28,150 nt of DNA from Priapulus caudatus (GCF_000485595.1 NW_014577376.1:168166-196315); one strand, 5' to 3'; shown: positions 11,346-20,990, numbered from the stretch's first letter. Numbers and translations are program-made. The notes: generated by a model not told the origin, from the letters alone.

Positions 11346-12668
11346 GAGACGAGATCTGTACACGTAATAAGGAAGGTGAAAAACAACTTTCGAATAAAAA
11401 AATTTATTTCATACTTGACAGTGATGTAACTCCTGGAATTCAATTTCTTATCAAAAACCGAATTACATTATTGATTAGTAATAACCATCTTTCTAAAGAA
11501 GCTTCCAATCTCCTTGTCGAAACACCTAAAGCGGCCAGATTTTACATATGCTTCCTAAAATATATAAGCCTGATACACCCGGACGTCGTATAGTCTTTAA
11601 CTGCAGTTTCTCTACTGAATAGATCTCGGCTTTCTTAGAAAACTTGCTGTCATCTATGGTACAATCGCTACCAACATACGTACGTCAAAGATACGCCTCA
11701 TGTTCTAGCCATATTTGAGAATTTTTGTTTTAACAATGATCCAGATAATTTCATATTCACACTGGACATAAAATCTTTATACACCGTGATACCTAATGAT
11801 CAGGGTTTAATCGCTTTACGGTACTTTTTAGACAAGCGGTCTGTTAATTATCATACTTCTGATACCCTGATACGTCTATCTAAACTTGTTTTAACTAAAA
11901 CGTGGTTTACTTTAATGGAAATTATTATTCTCAATGTAATGGCGTGACTATGGGTACCAAGGTGGGTCCTAGCTATGCTTGTTTATTATTTGGTCGGTTA
12001 TATTGAATCCAAAATGTGCGCGTCCTTCACTGGATCTAAACCGGGCCTCTATCTTAGATATAAAATTATTGGTGATGTTTTGGAGCCGCATCTATGAAAC
12101 TTCCCGATTTGCAAAATTTCATCAAGCATGTTACATTTTCCACCCCTGTCTAAATTATACACATGCTACATCATTTGATAGACTTCCTTTTCTGGACATT
12201 GCTATTATGGTTATAACATAGTTACCTCGGGGTTTTCTAAACCCACTGACACTCATTCTTATCTAATATATTCGTCTTTTTACCCTCGCTATACTAAGAA
12301 TAGCCTCCCGCACTCTCAATTATTACGACTAAAAAAGATATGCAGCTCACAAATTGATTTTCATACAAAGGCTTCCAACATGATTGAATGTTTCACACGT
12401 CGCGGCTATGATCAAGCTGATCTATCAAAGAAATTAAAGAAGACACTTCCCTTAAATGGGGCGTCGTTAATAACTAGAAAAGACGGCGCGAATAAAAATT
12501 CAGACAGTTGTCCTTGGTTCTAACATATCAGACGTAGGAAACGTTGCAATACGTGCAATTTTATCACGAAATAAATCTCTGATTCAAGGGCTTCAGGGCA
12601 AAATTATAGTGCGGAAATTCTTTACATACGTGTCTACAAATCTTATCTACGCCTTTGAATGCGTAAAA
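11346..12668 (+). mobile_element. Penelope-like element: reverse transcriptase and start of GIY-YIG region, decayed
   Basis: Reading across frames, the segment gives ILDSDVTPGIQFLIKNR and LSKEASNLLVETPKAARFY. The fingers motif follows as LPK.YKPDTPGR, then FTLDIKSLYTVIPND (RT motif A with its aspartate). MGTKVGPSYACLLFG is the signature of this Penelope clade. A damaged motif C follows, where the expected YIDD reads as IIGD after a frameshift. Next come KPTDTHSYLIYSSFYP, RLKKICSS and RRGYDQADL, the cysteine pair RCNTCNFI, and TNLIYAFECVKC, the start of the GIY-YIG endonuclease. Similarity ends at about 12668. At least four frameshifts and several stops are needed, so the copy is inactive as assembled. 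Family knowledge: Penelope-like elements prime reverse transcription at nicked target DNA. Confidence 0.88.
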
Positions 12669-13797
12669 TGCGAACAAGCGACCATCATTGTAGTGGCGGT
12701 ACTGTCCTTTCACCTATCACAGGACTTACGCATCGTTGTCGCGGCAATGACATGAACGAAACGGACCGTTAAGTGCGAGGTTCGGCCACCATGCAAACGC
12801 GCGCGACAAAGCTAGCAATATAAGGAAATGACAGATGCTTGATCCACAGCGTCATTCAAAAACATCTCGATATTCTTCACGCGGAAAGCTGTCAACGCAG
12901 TTACGTACGTACCTCCGTGCTGATTTTGAGTAAGGTGTCAGGGCTTAATCATGATATGCCACGACGATTCGTCGGGTCATTATCATCTAAGATAAAAGAA
13001 AAACGAGACAAGCAGATGACACAAATGAACACGATATTCAGCGAAATGAACGAAGAGTAGCAATGGTAGTAACGCCCACCTACAGGACCGGCCCGTCAAT
13101 ATCTTGTAAGTGTACGATTTCTTTAAAAACAAACGCTATTTTGCTTGCTGGGCCAGTATGTGATGCCATACCAGCTTGGCCCCTTATTCACTCGATCAGG
13201 CTTCAACACCAGCTAGGTTCTGCACTGATAGCAAAGCTAGTTCGCTACTGATAGCAGCTAGGTGCTACGTGGATAACTGCAGAGCACCTGCTCTCCATTC
13301 AATACGAAGCCGATCAAACCTAACATGTCTCCGTCACTCGTCGACGGCATCATTGATCGTAGTTAACATTTTCTTCGACGTCGATCGTCATTCTACTTGG
13401 GCGAACAGTCCGACACACGGCTCTATCTCAGCCAGACGAAAGTTTCTATCAACGGATTTTTTTGTCGCGTCGACAAGCACGACCGGATCAAATGGTCACT
13501 ATTGTTCGTGCATGTACCGACGTGAGTGTCGCTGGGACAGCGTTTCTTCGCTTGCAGATGAAGAGTTATCGATGCGCGACACCTGTTCGTTCGACACTCG
13601 ATTCGAGTGCGTCAATAGTCAACACTTTCAGCGCTAGATGACGCAGGCCGTGATCGAAGACCGATCGCCGGGCCTGCTTACTGGGACGCACGTCCATTAA
13701 CGTTTCGACGTCCACTGAGTCATCCACTGCACGTGATCGGTTCTAGAACCGCCGCAACAGCTGATCTGATTCTCCGTACCTGGCGAATCACGAAACA
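12669..13797. repeat. Noisy duplicate of 19720-20830
   Basis: From about 12668 the sequence follows 19720-20825 through the whole block, in the same orientation. It includes the words GACAGATGCTTG, GTTACGTACGTACCTCCGTGC and CAATATCTTGTAAGTG. The great majority of differences are single-base insertions or deletions, many in short homopolymers. The block begins inside the HMG half-exon copy (first 15 codons only) and ends at the N gap. The Ser/Asp/Glu-rich frame that is open in the 20.4-20.8 kb copy is broken here by frameshifts. Confidence 0.9.
13340..13797 (-). pseudogene. Frameshifted copy of the Ser/Asp/Glu-rich exon
   Basis: This is the counterpart of the open exon at 20366-20817. Words such as the complement of GATGAAGAGTTATCGATGCG and of GTCAATAGTCAACACTT are shared, but many single-base indels destroy the frame. 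It could be a decayed duplicate, but the error pattern fits unpolished long-read sequence equally well or better. Its upstream end is lost in the adjacent gap. Confidence 0.6.
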
Positions 13798-13822
13798 NNN
13801 NNNNNNNNNNNNNNNNNNNNNN
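13798..13822. other. Assembly gap of 25 N
   Basis: Exactly 25 unknown bases. The left flank is the upstream side of the duplicated exon; the right flank is unrelated AT-rich DNA. The fixed length suggests a placeholder rather than a measured gap. Confidence 0.98.
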
Positions 13823-14084
13823 AGAAAATTACTATATTGACGAAATAAGACGCCGTCTGCCGGATAGCGTTTGTTGAACACCTCAGATCTATTTCGCCAG
13901 CCAATTTGCATGTGGTTTCCGCGTTGCCTGACCACTTGTTAACCAGCCGGATTCACTACCATTTTGATTGACGCCGCTGTTTGGTGGTCTGCCAACTGGA
14001 CAACGTATTATAACACATCAACGTCGACACATAACTGAGCAGAAGTTAATTTTGGTAGGCGCTTCGGTGTATTTGTATTGTGTG

Positions 14085-14475
14085 TTGTGTGCTGTTGTGT
14101 GTGTGTGTCGTGTGGTGTGTGTAGGTCGTGTGGTGGGGGTGTGTGTGTGTGTCGCTGTGGTGTGGTTTGGGTGTTGTGGCTCTTTATTTATCGAAAGCAT
14201 TGTAAACTTGTATATGACCAAATATGGATAATGTGAAAAACAATTATTTATAGCGTGGTCATCCTATTCGCGGTCATTCATTTGGGATGCTGGACAGAGG
14301 ACCTAGTAGCTACAGTTTGCATGTATTGTATAAGGGATAAACAGCACTTCGAAGATGCAGATCATTTTGTCACACTAGCCACTCGCGGAGGGGATATATG
14401 GTATATATATATATATTTATTTATCTATATATATATATATTAATTATTTATATAGTAATATATATATAGTAATAC
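14085..14475. repeat. GT-rich and TA-rich microsatellites
   Basis: An irregular GT/GTGG tract covers about 14090-14180 and (TA)n/TTTA tracts cover about 14397-14475. There is no gene between them. Confidence 0.8.
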
Positions 14476-14700
14476 GTATAATTACTAGGTAGCGAGCACG
14501 GCCTCAGCGGGCGACATTGATTCGGCGGCGGCAGCATTGCTATTATGTCTTTCATGGTAAACGTCGTGCTCTGTACCATTTCAATTATCCGGTATTTCTC
14601 TTGGACCGCTTACGACAAACATCCATGAATAATTAATTAGATTTAAATTTAAAGAAATAAAAGTCATAAAGTGAACACGCACATACCCAGATAAGATGAC

Positions 14701-15280
14701 CGCGGTTAACTGTTCATGCGAGCGTCGCGATTAGGGACCTGTGTAGGCTCGTGGGTGAGAGGGTGGCCTGCATGTATGATGTCCCGCAGGCGTGCTTCGA
14801 GTTACTGTTGCCCTGCTCTTCATTGTCGCATCATCTTGTATTGTTCGTCTCTTTTCTCTTTCGCACTTGCACGTTCTGTTGGCTAGCGGCCCTAACTTTA
14901 AAAATGACCCGCAGTTAACTTTCATGCGACGTTTGCGATTGAAACCTGTGAAGGCTGTGTGTGCAGAGGCGCTGGTGCATTATATGATGTTCCCGCGGGT
15001 GCTTCGAGTGTACTGTTGCCTTGCTCTCATTGTCGGATCCATCTTTATTTTTCGTCTCTTTCTCTTTCGCCGCCTTGACGTTCTTTGGCTAGCGGCTAAC
15101 TCTAAAATGCACCGCGTTAACTTCATTGCGAGGCGTGCGCAATGCAAAACCTGTGGAGGCCTCGTGGGCTGAGAGGCGTCGGTTTGCAGTTAGGTATGTC
15201 GCCGCTTGGTGCTTCGAGTTGCTCTTACTGACGATTGAGGACTCTATTTTTCGTCTCTTTCTCTTTTGCTTTTACCTTGT
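14701..15280. repeat. Tandem repeat, about 205-bp unit, nearly 3 copies
   Basis: Units start at 14701, 14910 and 15113 at the word CGCRGTTAAC. Each contains, in order, TTCATGCGA, AACCTGTG..GGCT, a GTGCTTCGAGT word, CTGTTGCC, CATTGTCG, TTCGTCTCTTTCTCTTTCGC and GGCTAGCGGC. The third unit is cut short in its CTTTCTCTTTT part. Units differ by many single-base indels and some substitutions. Confidence 0.85.
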
Positions 15281-15289
15281 ATCTTGTCC

Positions 15290-15560
15290 TCCCTCTCTGT
15301 ATTTCATTCGCCCTTTTTCACCGTCTCGTATTCGCATCATTCTCCCCCCCCGCGCTTTCTCTTTTTTCTATCTCTCTCGGTCTCTCTCTTCATCCTGAGT
15401 CGACCCTCCTGCGCCTCTTATTGATCACTCTCTCTCCCTCCCTACTCTCCTCGCTCGCACACTCTCTTCGGGTTCTCTCTCATCATCTTTCGCTCGGTGC
15501 TCATCCTTCTTTGTATCCGCTCTCTCCTTTTTCCTCTTCTGGTTCGCTTTCTCTTCCTCT
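15290..15560. repeat. TC-rich pyrimidine tract
   Basis: The plus strand is dominated by TCTC, TCCC and CTTT words directly after the 205-bp repeat. Long frames here are compositional. Confidence 0.8.
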
Positions 15561-15835
15561 ACCTTCTTTATCATTCTTCTGCCTCACAAATGTCACTAAC
15601 CGAATGCCTGTGTCTTTGTGTTTACGAACAATCGGCTGAGAGGACCGCACGTGTATATATACTCATACACGAGAGCAGTTTGTGCGTGATAATTAAAACA
15701 CCACCGATATCATACTGAGGCTCGAGCCTTGACAAGGCCATTAGCGAAACAATGCTGTGCTTGAAAATGAACAGCCGAACTTAGTTGACCACACCCCCTG
15801 CCGAGTCGATAACAATTAGTGTGTGGTATCCAGCG

Positions 15836-16030
15836 GCGTGTGTGTGCCCGCGCGTGTGTGTGTTGGTGTTATGTATTGGTGGGTGGCGGCGTGTGTGTGT
15901 GTGCTGTGCGCGGTTGTGTGGTGTGGGGGCGTGTGTTACTGGTCGTGTGCGTGTGTGTGTTGTTTGTGTGTGTAATATGTGTATGTGGGCTGTTGCTCTG
16001 TCGTGTGTTGTGTAGGTGTCGTGCGCGTGT
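15836..16030. repeat. GT/GTGC microsatellite
   Basis: Irregular GT, GTGC and GTGG units over about 190 bases. They abut a 65-bp sequence that is repeated at 20836. Confidence 0.85.
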
Positions 16031-16095
16031 AAGGACGCCATTCGAAATTTCGAACTGCAACATGAATATGATTTACATGTATTAAAAATTCGAAC
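16031..16095. repeat. 65-bp exact duplicate of 20836-20900
   Basis: All 65 bases, including the palindrome TTCGAAATTTCGAA, are identical to 20836-20900. At 20.8 kb the segment lies just upstream (minus sense) of the Ser/Asp/Glu-rich exon and next to a GT tract. Here a GT tract lies on its other side. It is probably a remnant of the same duplication as 12.67-13.80 kb or a small dispersed element. Confidence 0.85.
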
Positions 16096-16574
16096 TCAAA
16101 ACTCGGCATCAACATCTGCATGCACCTTTTACATAGAGCGCTATAACCTTTATATATAATATATATATTTTTTATAGAATTCACCACGCAGCTGTGCACT
16201 CATCTTTGTAACCTTAGTCCGATACTCGTACCGACTACGTACGCGTGCCTCATATCTCCCATTTCTTAATGATAGCGAGGCAGCAGACACAATTGTTGTT
16301 GGCAAATTCGAAGGCAAGTCATTTACGAAAAATGGAGCATATTACTGCATGTGAAATCGGCACAGGCTACCTTCTCTCATGGTGGGGAAACGAACCGGCT
16401 ACCACCGCGTGTCTTGCGTGCTCTCTGCTCCACACGGTTTTTGTAGCCCGCTGAACGGATGGATCTACTGACTCTCTATATCCCATCCGCATCCTTTCGT
16501 TGTCATATTTGATCTAAAGTAGGAGACAAGCGTTACATCCCCGGTCGCTGTAACAACTTTGCAGAAAAAAAACA

Positions 16575-16690
16575 CTCGCACACGCACGCACGAAACACAC
16601 GCACGCGCACGCACGCACACACACACGCACACACGCACGCACACACACACACACACACACGCACACACACAAACAAACGGACACACACCA
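16575..16690. repeat. CA/CACG microsatellite
   Basis: CA and CACG units over about 115 bases, downstream (minus sense) of the HMG half-exon at 16801-16932, so probably intronic. Confidence 0.85.
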
Positions 16691-16800
16691 TCAATGGTAC
16701 CTAGCTGGGGAGCTTAAACGTCATTCAAAGAACCCACGCATTCAATTCGCGAACGCAACCATACCCGCGTGGGACGCGCGCCGGATCTCACGCATCTCAC

Positions 16801-16932
16801 CTTCTCCTCTTCGTACTCGTCTACGTATGGCTTCTTCTCCTCGTCCGTAAGCTCGCTCCACAGCTGCCCCGTGCTCTTCGCGATCTCACTGTAGCTTAGC
16901 GCTCGATTGCTGGCGCGGATTACGTCGAACAC
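16801..16932 (-). CDS. HMG-box second-half exon, copy 2
   Basis: A 132-base exon of 44 codons, phase 0 at both ends. The acceptor is GTCCGTAG before GTG TTC GAC, and the donor is GAGAAG before GTGAGA. The peptide starts VFDVIRASNRALSYSEIAKS, continues with GQLWSELTDEEKKPY and ends EYEEEK. This is the helix 1-2-3 part of an HMG box, with the conserved tryptophan and the acidic-basic third helix. Family knowledge: the box bends DNA through the minor groove. The closest style is the SMARCE1/BAF57 (fly dalao) box, whose first part ends MRYSRKV; that first part is encoded at 26954-27010 with a matching phase-0 donor. The protein is diverged, so SMARCE1 orthology is not claimed. A paralogous alternative exon lies at 19633-19770. 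No following exon with the expected helix-3 tail was found downstream. Confidence 0.75.
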
Positions 16933-17344
16933 CTACGGACAAAGCCGGAAGACTCAGGTGGGAAGCCGCAGCGCGTGTGAAACTCGAGTACGTCATTGGA
17001 ATGTTTGAGCCTCGTCCTTCGTGCCCGATTATAATTAGGAACGAATAATGATCAAGGTCAATCAGAAAAGTAAATGGTTCTATTGTTGTTTGCAAATTTA
17101 AATTTCTGTATGTTTTCAAAAAAAAGTGCACGATAATTGATAAGTCACTTTAATTTACCATATAAAATGCTTGAAAGAATGACACACATATAATGTCAGT
17201 TTAATTTTCTTTAGTTAGTGCTCATTACATAGCTCTTATATACGTCCTATATGTAGACATTAAAAACTATGAACACATGCTTTACCAATCAAAATCAACG
17301 AATCTGAAATGAAATAAATGTGTAATCGGAAATGCGGAACTACA

Positions 17345-17675
17345 GCCAAACCTCCACACACACACCGATACAAGCATCTTCCCAGATGTATCACCCATGT
17401 ATGCACCCTCTCACATGCTCACACATGCACCAACCCACTCACGCACGCATGCATGTACGCACGCTCACACATGCTCACACGCTCACACACTCATGCACAT
17501 ACCCACCCACGCAGCACCCAGCCACGCACCCACCAATGCTCACGGGCACACACCAACCCACCCACGCACGCACAGATGCACCAACCCACTCACGCACGCA
17601 TGCATGTACCCAGCCACGCACCACCAACCCATGCTCGCGTGCACACACCAACCCACCCACGCTCGCACAAATCAA
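17345..17675. repeat. CCAACCCACTCACGCACGCATG-type repeat array
   Basis: A complex CA-rich array built of words such as ACCAACCCACTCACGCACG, CATGCATGTAC and AATGCTCACGGGCACACACC. The same units fill 26130-26188 and 26510-26950. Here the array lies upstream (minus sense) of the HMG half-exon at 16.9 kb; there it begins at the donor of the HMG first-half exon. It may therefore be the two ends of one intron or two copies of it. Confidence 0.85.
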
Positions 17676-17679
17676 ATTG

Positions 17680-18200
17680 CTGTAGATCGGTCAATTCTTT
17701 AGATATAGCCAAATATTATATATCATTTTAAAGGTAATTAAATTATCTATTCAGATATGCACATAACTCAATTTGTAGAATTTCCTACTTAATCCTGGTT
17801 TTGCTGGAGCGGGTGATATATGAAATGGAAAGTTTCAGTGTGCCTGTAGTTTGTACGACCCTCGAACAAAGGCTATGGAGAATTACTACAGCTACGTGGT
17901 CAATCATAGTTAAATTACAACTCCATACATGAAATGTACACACGGAAGGTGCTTAAAAAAAACGCACAATAGAGTAACAGCTATGTAAACATGTAGAAAC
18001 AGCAAACACGTGCACATTATTGAGGGCGACGTCTTCCCGCAGTCATGGCAGTCATCAAACCAGCACTAGGATTTACACATGATAGTCACAATTTAATGAG
18101 TATCGACTACCACAGCCCAGATAGTAGTCATCACCATCATTACGTGAAGTTTCCGGGCCTCTCTAGCGATTTCTAGCAACGGCTGCCGCCCCACCCGCTG
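17680..18200. other. Non-coding DNA, probably intronic
   Basis: Between the CA array and the 18.2-kb exon I see no domain, RNA gene or long repeat. Confidence 0.5.
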
Positions 18201-18207
18201 CACCTAC

Positions 18208-18390
18208 CTTTCTGCATCGCGGAGACGCCCATGATCCACGGCTGAGGAGGAACGCTGGCGTGCGCGAGGACCGTGGCTAACGGCGTGGACACGGTCGAGA
18301 CCTGCGCTTGACCGTTCGCGGGCGAGTGTAGCTCGACCAATTGACCCTCACTCGCAGTCAGTGCGTGGCTCACCAATTCGATCTCTTCGA
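18208..18390 (-). CDS. Exon of unknown family (hydroxyl/hydrophobic-rich), phase 1-1
   Basis: 183 bases bounded by a strong acceptor (CTTCTTTTTCAG before TCGAAGAG) and a consensus donor (CAGAAAG before GTAGGTG), both in phase 1. The peptide reads VEEIELVSHALTASEGQLVE, then HSPANGQAQVSTVSTPL, then LAHASVPPQPWIMGVSAMQ. It opens acidic and continues rich in Ser, Thr, Val and Pro, like the disordered regions of transcription co-regulators. I do not recognise the family. Its phase fits splicing from the AT-hook exon (22619), the acidic exon or the Ser/Asp/Glu-rich exon (20366), and does not fit direct splicing to either HMG half-exon, which are phase 0. The balanced composition and clean splice sites, unlike the surrounding repeats, are the reasons to call it coding. 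Confidence 0.65.
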
Positions 18391-18394
18391 CTGA

Positions 18395-19130
18395 AAAAGA
18401 AGTGCGAACGATATATTGAACTCTCTCGCGTAAAAGGTTATCGCATTCATGACGTGCCCTCAGGCAATCTGCGTGGGGCATTTGCAGGTGCTTGCTAGTG
18501 TGTGTGTGTGGTCCAGTGGGCCGTACCATGGAAAAACTACAATCGTACGTATGTGGTCGCTCAAATCATTGACAAATATACAGTAGCATGTGCTGCGAGC
18601 AGAGCGTTACAAATAGCATGCGCAAGCAATGTCAGTCACCACTGTGTGTGTGGGTTGAGGGGTAGGTGGTAGGGGGTTATGACCAAACTCATAGAGCCTG
18701 CAAGAAGCTAAATGCTATATAGTGTCCCTTTAACTATGACTTTATCTATGTCAGAATTTTCGATAGAGTGACAATGAGGTACTGTACTAGAACAACTAGG
18801 TACAAGGACAATATACAAGTCGATACTTGTTTCAGTCTGTTCAGATTGTTTACACAACTTTCAGCGTTCAAAGAAGAAAGATATTCACGTGTACAGCTGC
18901 TTACATATTTAACATTATGCAATTGTTTACCTTCAGTGTACTCTTTTAATGCACCCGCAGGTGCGCCGAGAACATTTGTCGAATCCAATTTATTCTGAAA
19001 AGCAACGCAAATAAAGCGTTTTTACGAGCAATTCTTCGATACCTAAAAATTCATGCAACAAATGCTCGGCAAACCAAATTAGCAAGATTGGAAACATTAC
19101 GTATGTCATTGATACGACTCGAATGTCACC
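18395..19130. other. Probable intron, no gene recognised
   Basis: AT-rich DNA between the 18.4-kb exon and the 140-bp repeat. The overlapping short frames at 18746-18998 on both strands have no supporting signal. Confidence 0.5.
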
Positions 19131-19600
19131 CGCTCAATACCTCTCTCGCACGCTGAACGTCTTGTCACACGATGAAACAAATATCTCCGTAAAACACAAG
19201 TACTCGGCAAAACAAATCAGCGCAATCGGAAATACTAAGTACATCACCGATGATTCATACGTCAGACACCCGCTCAATACCTCTCTCACACGCTGAACGT
19301 CTTGTCACACGATGAAACAAATATCTCCGTAAAACACAAGTACTCGGCAAAACAAATCAGCGCAATCGGAAATACTAAGTACATCACCGATGATTCATAC
19401 GTCAGACACCCGCTCAATACCTCTCTCACACGCTGAACGTCTTGCCATACACTGCCATACGATGAAACATATACTGTCATAAAACACGAGTCCTTCACTG
19501 TCCTTGGCAAAACAAATCGCAAGCGCAATCGGAAATACTAAGTAGTACGTAAGCGATACGATACACGCATCATCCGCTCGAAACTCATCTGTCTCGCTCA
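19131..19600. repeat. Tandem repeat, 140-bp unit, about 3.3 copies
   Basis: The word CGCTCAATACCTCTCTC starts at 19131, 19271 and 19411, a period of exactly 140. The second and third units are almost identical. Each unit contains CGCTGAACGTCTTG, ACGATGAAACA, AACACRAGT and GCGCAATCGGAAATACTAAG. A diverged last unit (CATCCGCTCGAAACTC at 19571) merges into the sequence just past the donor of the HMG half-exon at 19633, so the array sits at the 5' end of that intron. Confidence 0.92.
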
Positions 19601-19632
19601 GAGCGTTCCGTCGCACGAGGAAACGCTTGTAC

Positions 19633-19770
19633 CTTCTCCGCCTCCACGCCACTCTCTTCGTAGTAGACCAGCTTCTGAACCGGCGTAAGCTCCTCCCACA
19701 TCGTTCGTATCCGGTCGAGAACAAGGACCATCTTGTAGTGTGGGTACTGCTCCTTCACACTATCCAGGAC
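19633..19770 (-). CDS. HMG-box second-half exon, copy 1 (diverged)
   Basis: A 138-base exon of 46 codons, phase 0 at both ends. The acceptor is GCGTAG before GTC CTG GAT, and the donor is GAGAAG before GTACAAG. The peptide begins VLDSVKEQYPHYKMVLVLDR, then IRTMWEELTPVQKLVYYEES, and ends EAEK. Its layout matches the exon at 16801-16932: V(F/L)D start, MW or LW with EELT/SELT after it, EK end, same phases. It is therefore read as a paralogous second half of an HMG box. The central part is less HMG-like, with hydrophobic MVLVLDRI replacing the usual helix-2 pattern. Either HMG half could in principle join the RYSRK exon that ends at 26954; a mutually exclusive pair or a duplicated box is possible. 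The first 15 codons recur in the noisy duplicate that starts at 12669. Confidence 0.65.
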
Positions 19771-20219
19771 CTACGCATCGTGTCGCGGCAATGCAGAACG
19801 AACGGACCGTAAGTGCGAGGTTCGGCACATGCAAACGCGGCGCGACAAAGCTTAGCAAATAAGGAAAGACAGATGCTTGCACACGTCATTCAAAAAACAT
19901 TCGAGTATTTATTCACCGGAAAGCTGTCAACGCAGTTACGTACGTACCTCCGTGCTGAATTTGAGGTAAGGTGTCAGAGGCTTATCAGATATGCACGACG
20001 ATTCGTCGGGTACATTATCATCTAAGATAAAAAAAAAACGAGAAAGCAGATGACACAAAATGAACACGATATTCAGCGAATGAACGAAGAGAGCAATGTT
20101 AGTAACGCCCCCTACAGGACCTTCCCGTCAATATCTTGTAAGTGTACGATTTCTTTAAAACAAACGGCTATTTGCTTGCTGGCCAGTTGTGATGCCATAC
20201 CAGCTTGGCCCTATACTCA

Positions 20220-20310
20220 TCCAGGCTTCACCACAGCTAGGTTCTGCACTGATAGCAGCTAGGTTCTGCACTGATAGCAGCTAGGTTCTGCACTGATAGC
20301 AGCTAGGTGC
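20220..20310. repeat. 22-bp tandem repeat, about 4 copies
   Basis: The unit AGCTAGGTTCTGCACTGATA plus GC repeats at about 20235-20308 in this copy of the block. The 12.7-13.8 kb copy has only about two units (13210-13265), so the copy number differs between the duplicates. Confidence 0.85.
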
Positions 20311-20365
20311 ATACGTGGAAAACTGCAGAGCCCTGCTCTCCATTCAATACGAGCCGATCCAATAC

Positions 20366-20817
20366 CTAACATGCGTTCGTCACTCGTCGACGCATCGTGA
20401 TCGATAGTTAACATTTCTTCATCGATCGTCGATTCTACTTGGCGAACAGTCGACACACGCTCATCTTCAGCAGACGAAAGTTCTTCAACGGAGTTTTGTT
20501 TGTCGCCGTCCGACAAGGCACGACGATCAATGGTCACTATTTGTTCGTCAGTACACGACGTGAGTCGTTCGCTGGCCGACAGCGTTTCTTCGCTGGCAGA
20601 TGAAGAGTTATCGATGCGCGACACCTGTTCGTCGACACTCGATTCGAGTTGGTCAATAGTCAACACTTCAGCGCTAGACGACGCAGCCTGATCGAAGACC
20701 GACGCCGGCTGCTTACTGGGGGACGCACGTCCATTAACGTTTGACGTCCACTGGTCACCATCAGCACGTTGATCGGTTCTAGACGCGGCCATAACAGCAG
20801 TGGATTTATTCTCGTAC
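20366..20817 (-). CDS. Ser/Asp/Glu-rich exon with short acidic repeats
   Basis: Open for 150 codons from an acceptor (TTCGCAG before G TAC GAG AAT) to a possible weak donor (ATG TTA G before GTATTG); the frame stays open to a stop at 20259. It starts YENKSTAVMAASRTDQRADG and then carries about five variants of a motif of the form [ST]-x-x-[DE]-E-[QRE]-[VIM]-x-x-[IV]-D. Examples are SSVDEQVSRID, SCTDEQIVTID and STIDEEMLTID, separated by serine- and glutamate-rich spacers. The strongly acidic, low-hydrophobic composition suggests a disordered region of a nuclear or regulatory protein. I do not recognise a family; acidic N-terminal regions of ATF7IP-type proteins are one possibility. The start phase (2) needs an upstream exon that I did not find. 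The end phase (1) would fit the exon at 18390. Confidence 0.6.
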
Positions 20818-20835
20818 CTGCGAATCAGAAACAAG

Positions 20836-20990
20836 AAGGACGCCATTCGAAATTTCGAACTGCAACATGAATATGATTTACATGTATTAAAAATTCGAAC
20901 AATGCGTACGTGTGTGTGTGTGTGCGCGCGCATGAGTGTGTGCGCGCGTGTGTGCGCGCGTGTGTGCGCGTGAGTGTGTGTGTATCTGTT
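20836..20990. repeat. 65-bp duplicate plus GT/GC microsatellite
   Basis: The 65 bases at 20836-20900 match 16031-16095 exactly. They are followed by a GT/GCGC tract to about 20985. All of it lies in the intron upstream (minus sense) of the acidic exon. Confidence 0.85.

Larger units (their letters stand above)
19720..20830. repeat. Cleaner copy of the block duplicated at 12.67-13.80 kb
   Basis: It contains the 5' part of the HMG half-exon, about 600 bases of intron and the Ser/Asp/Glu-rich exon. Its reading frames are intact, unlike the 12.7-13.8 kb copy. The intron part (about 19775-20360) has no other gene. Confidence 0.88.
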
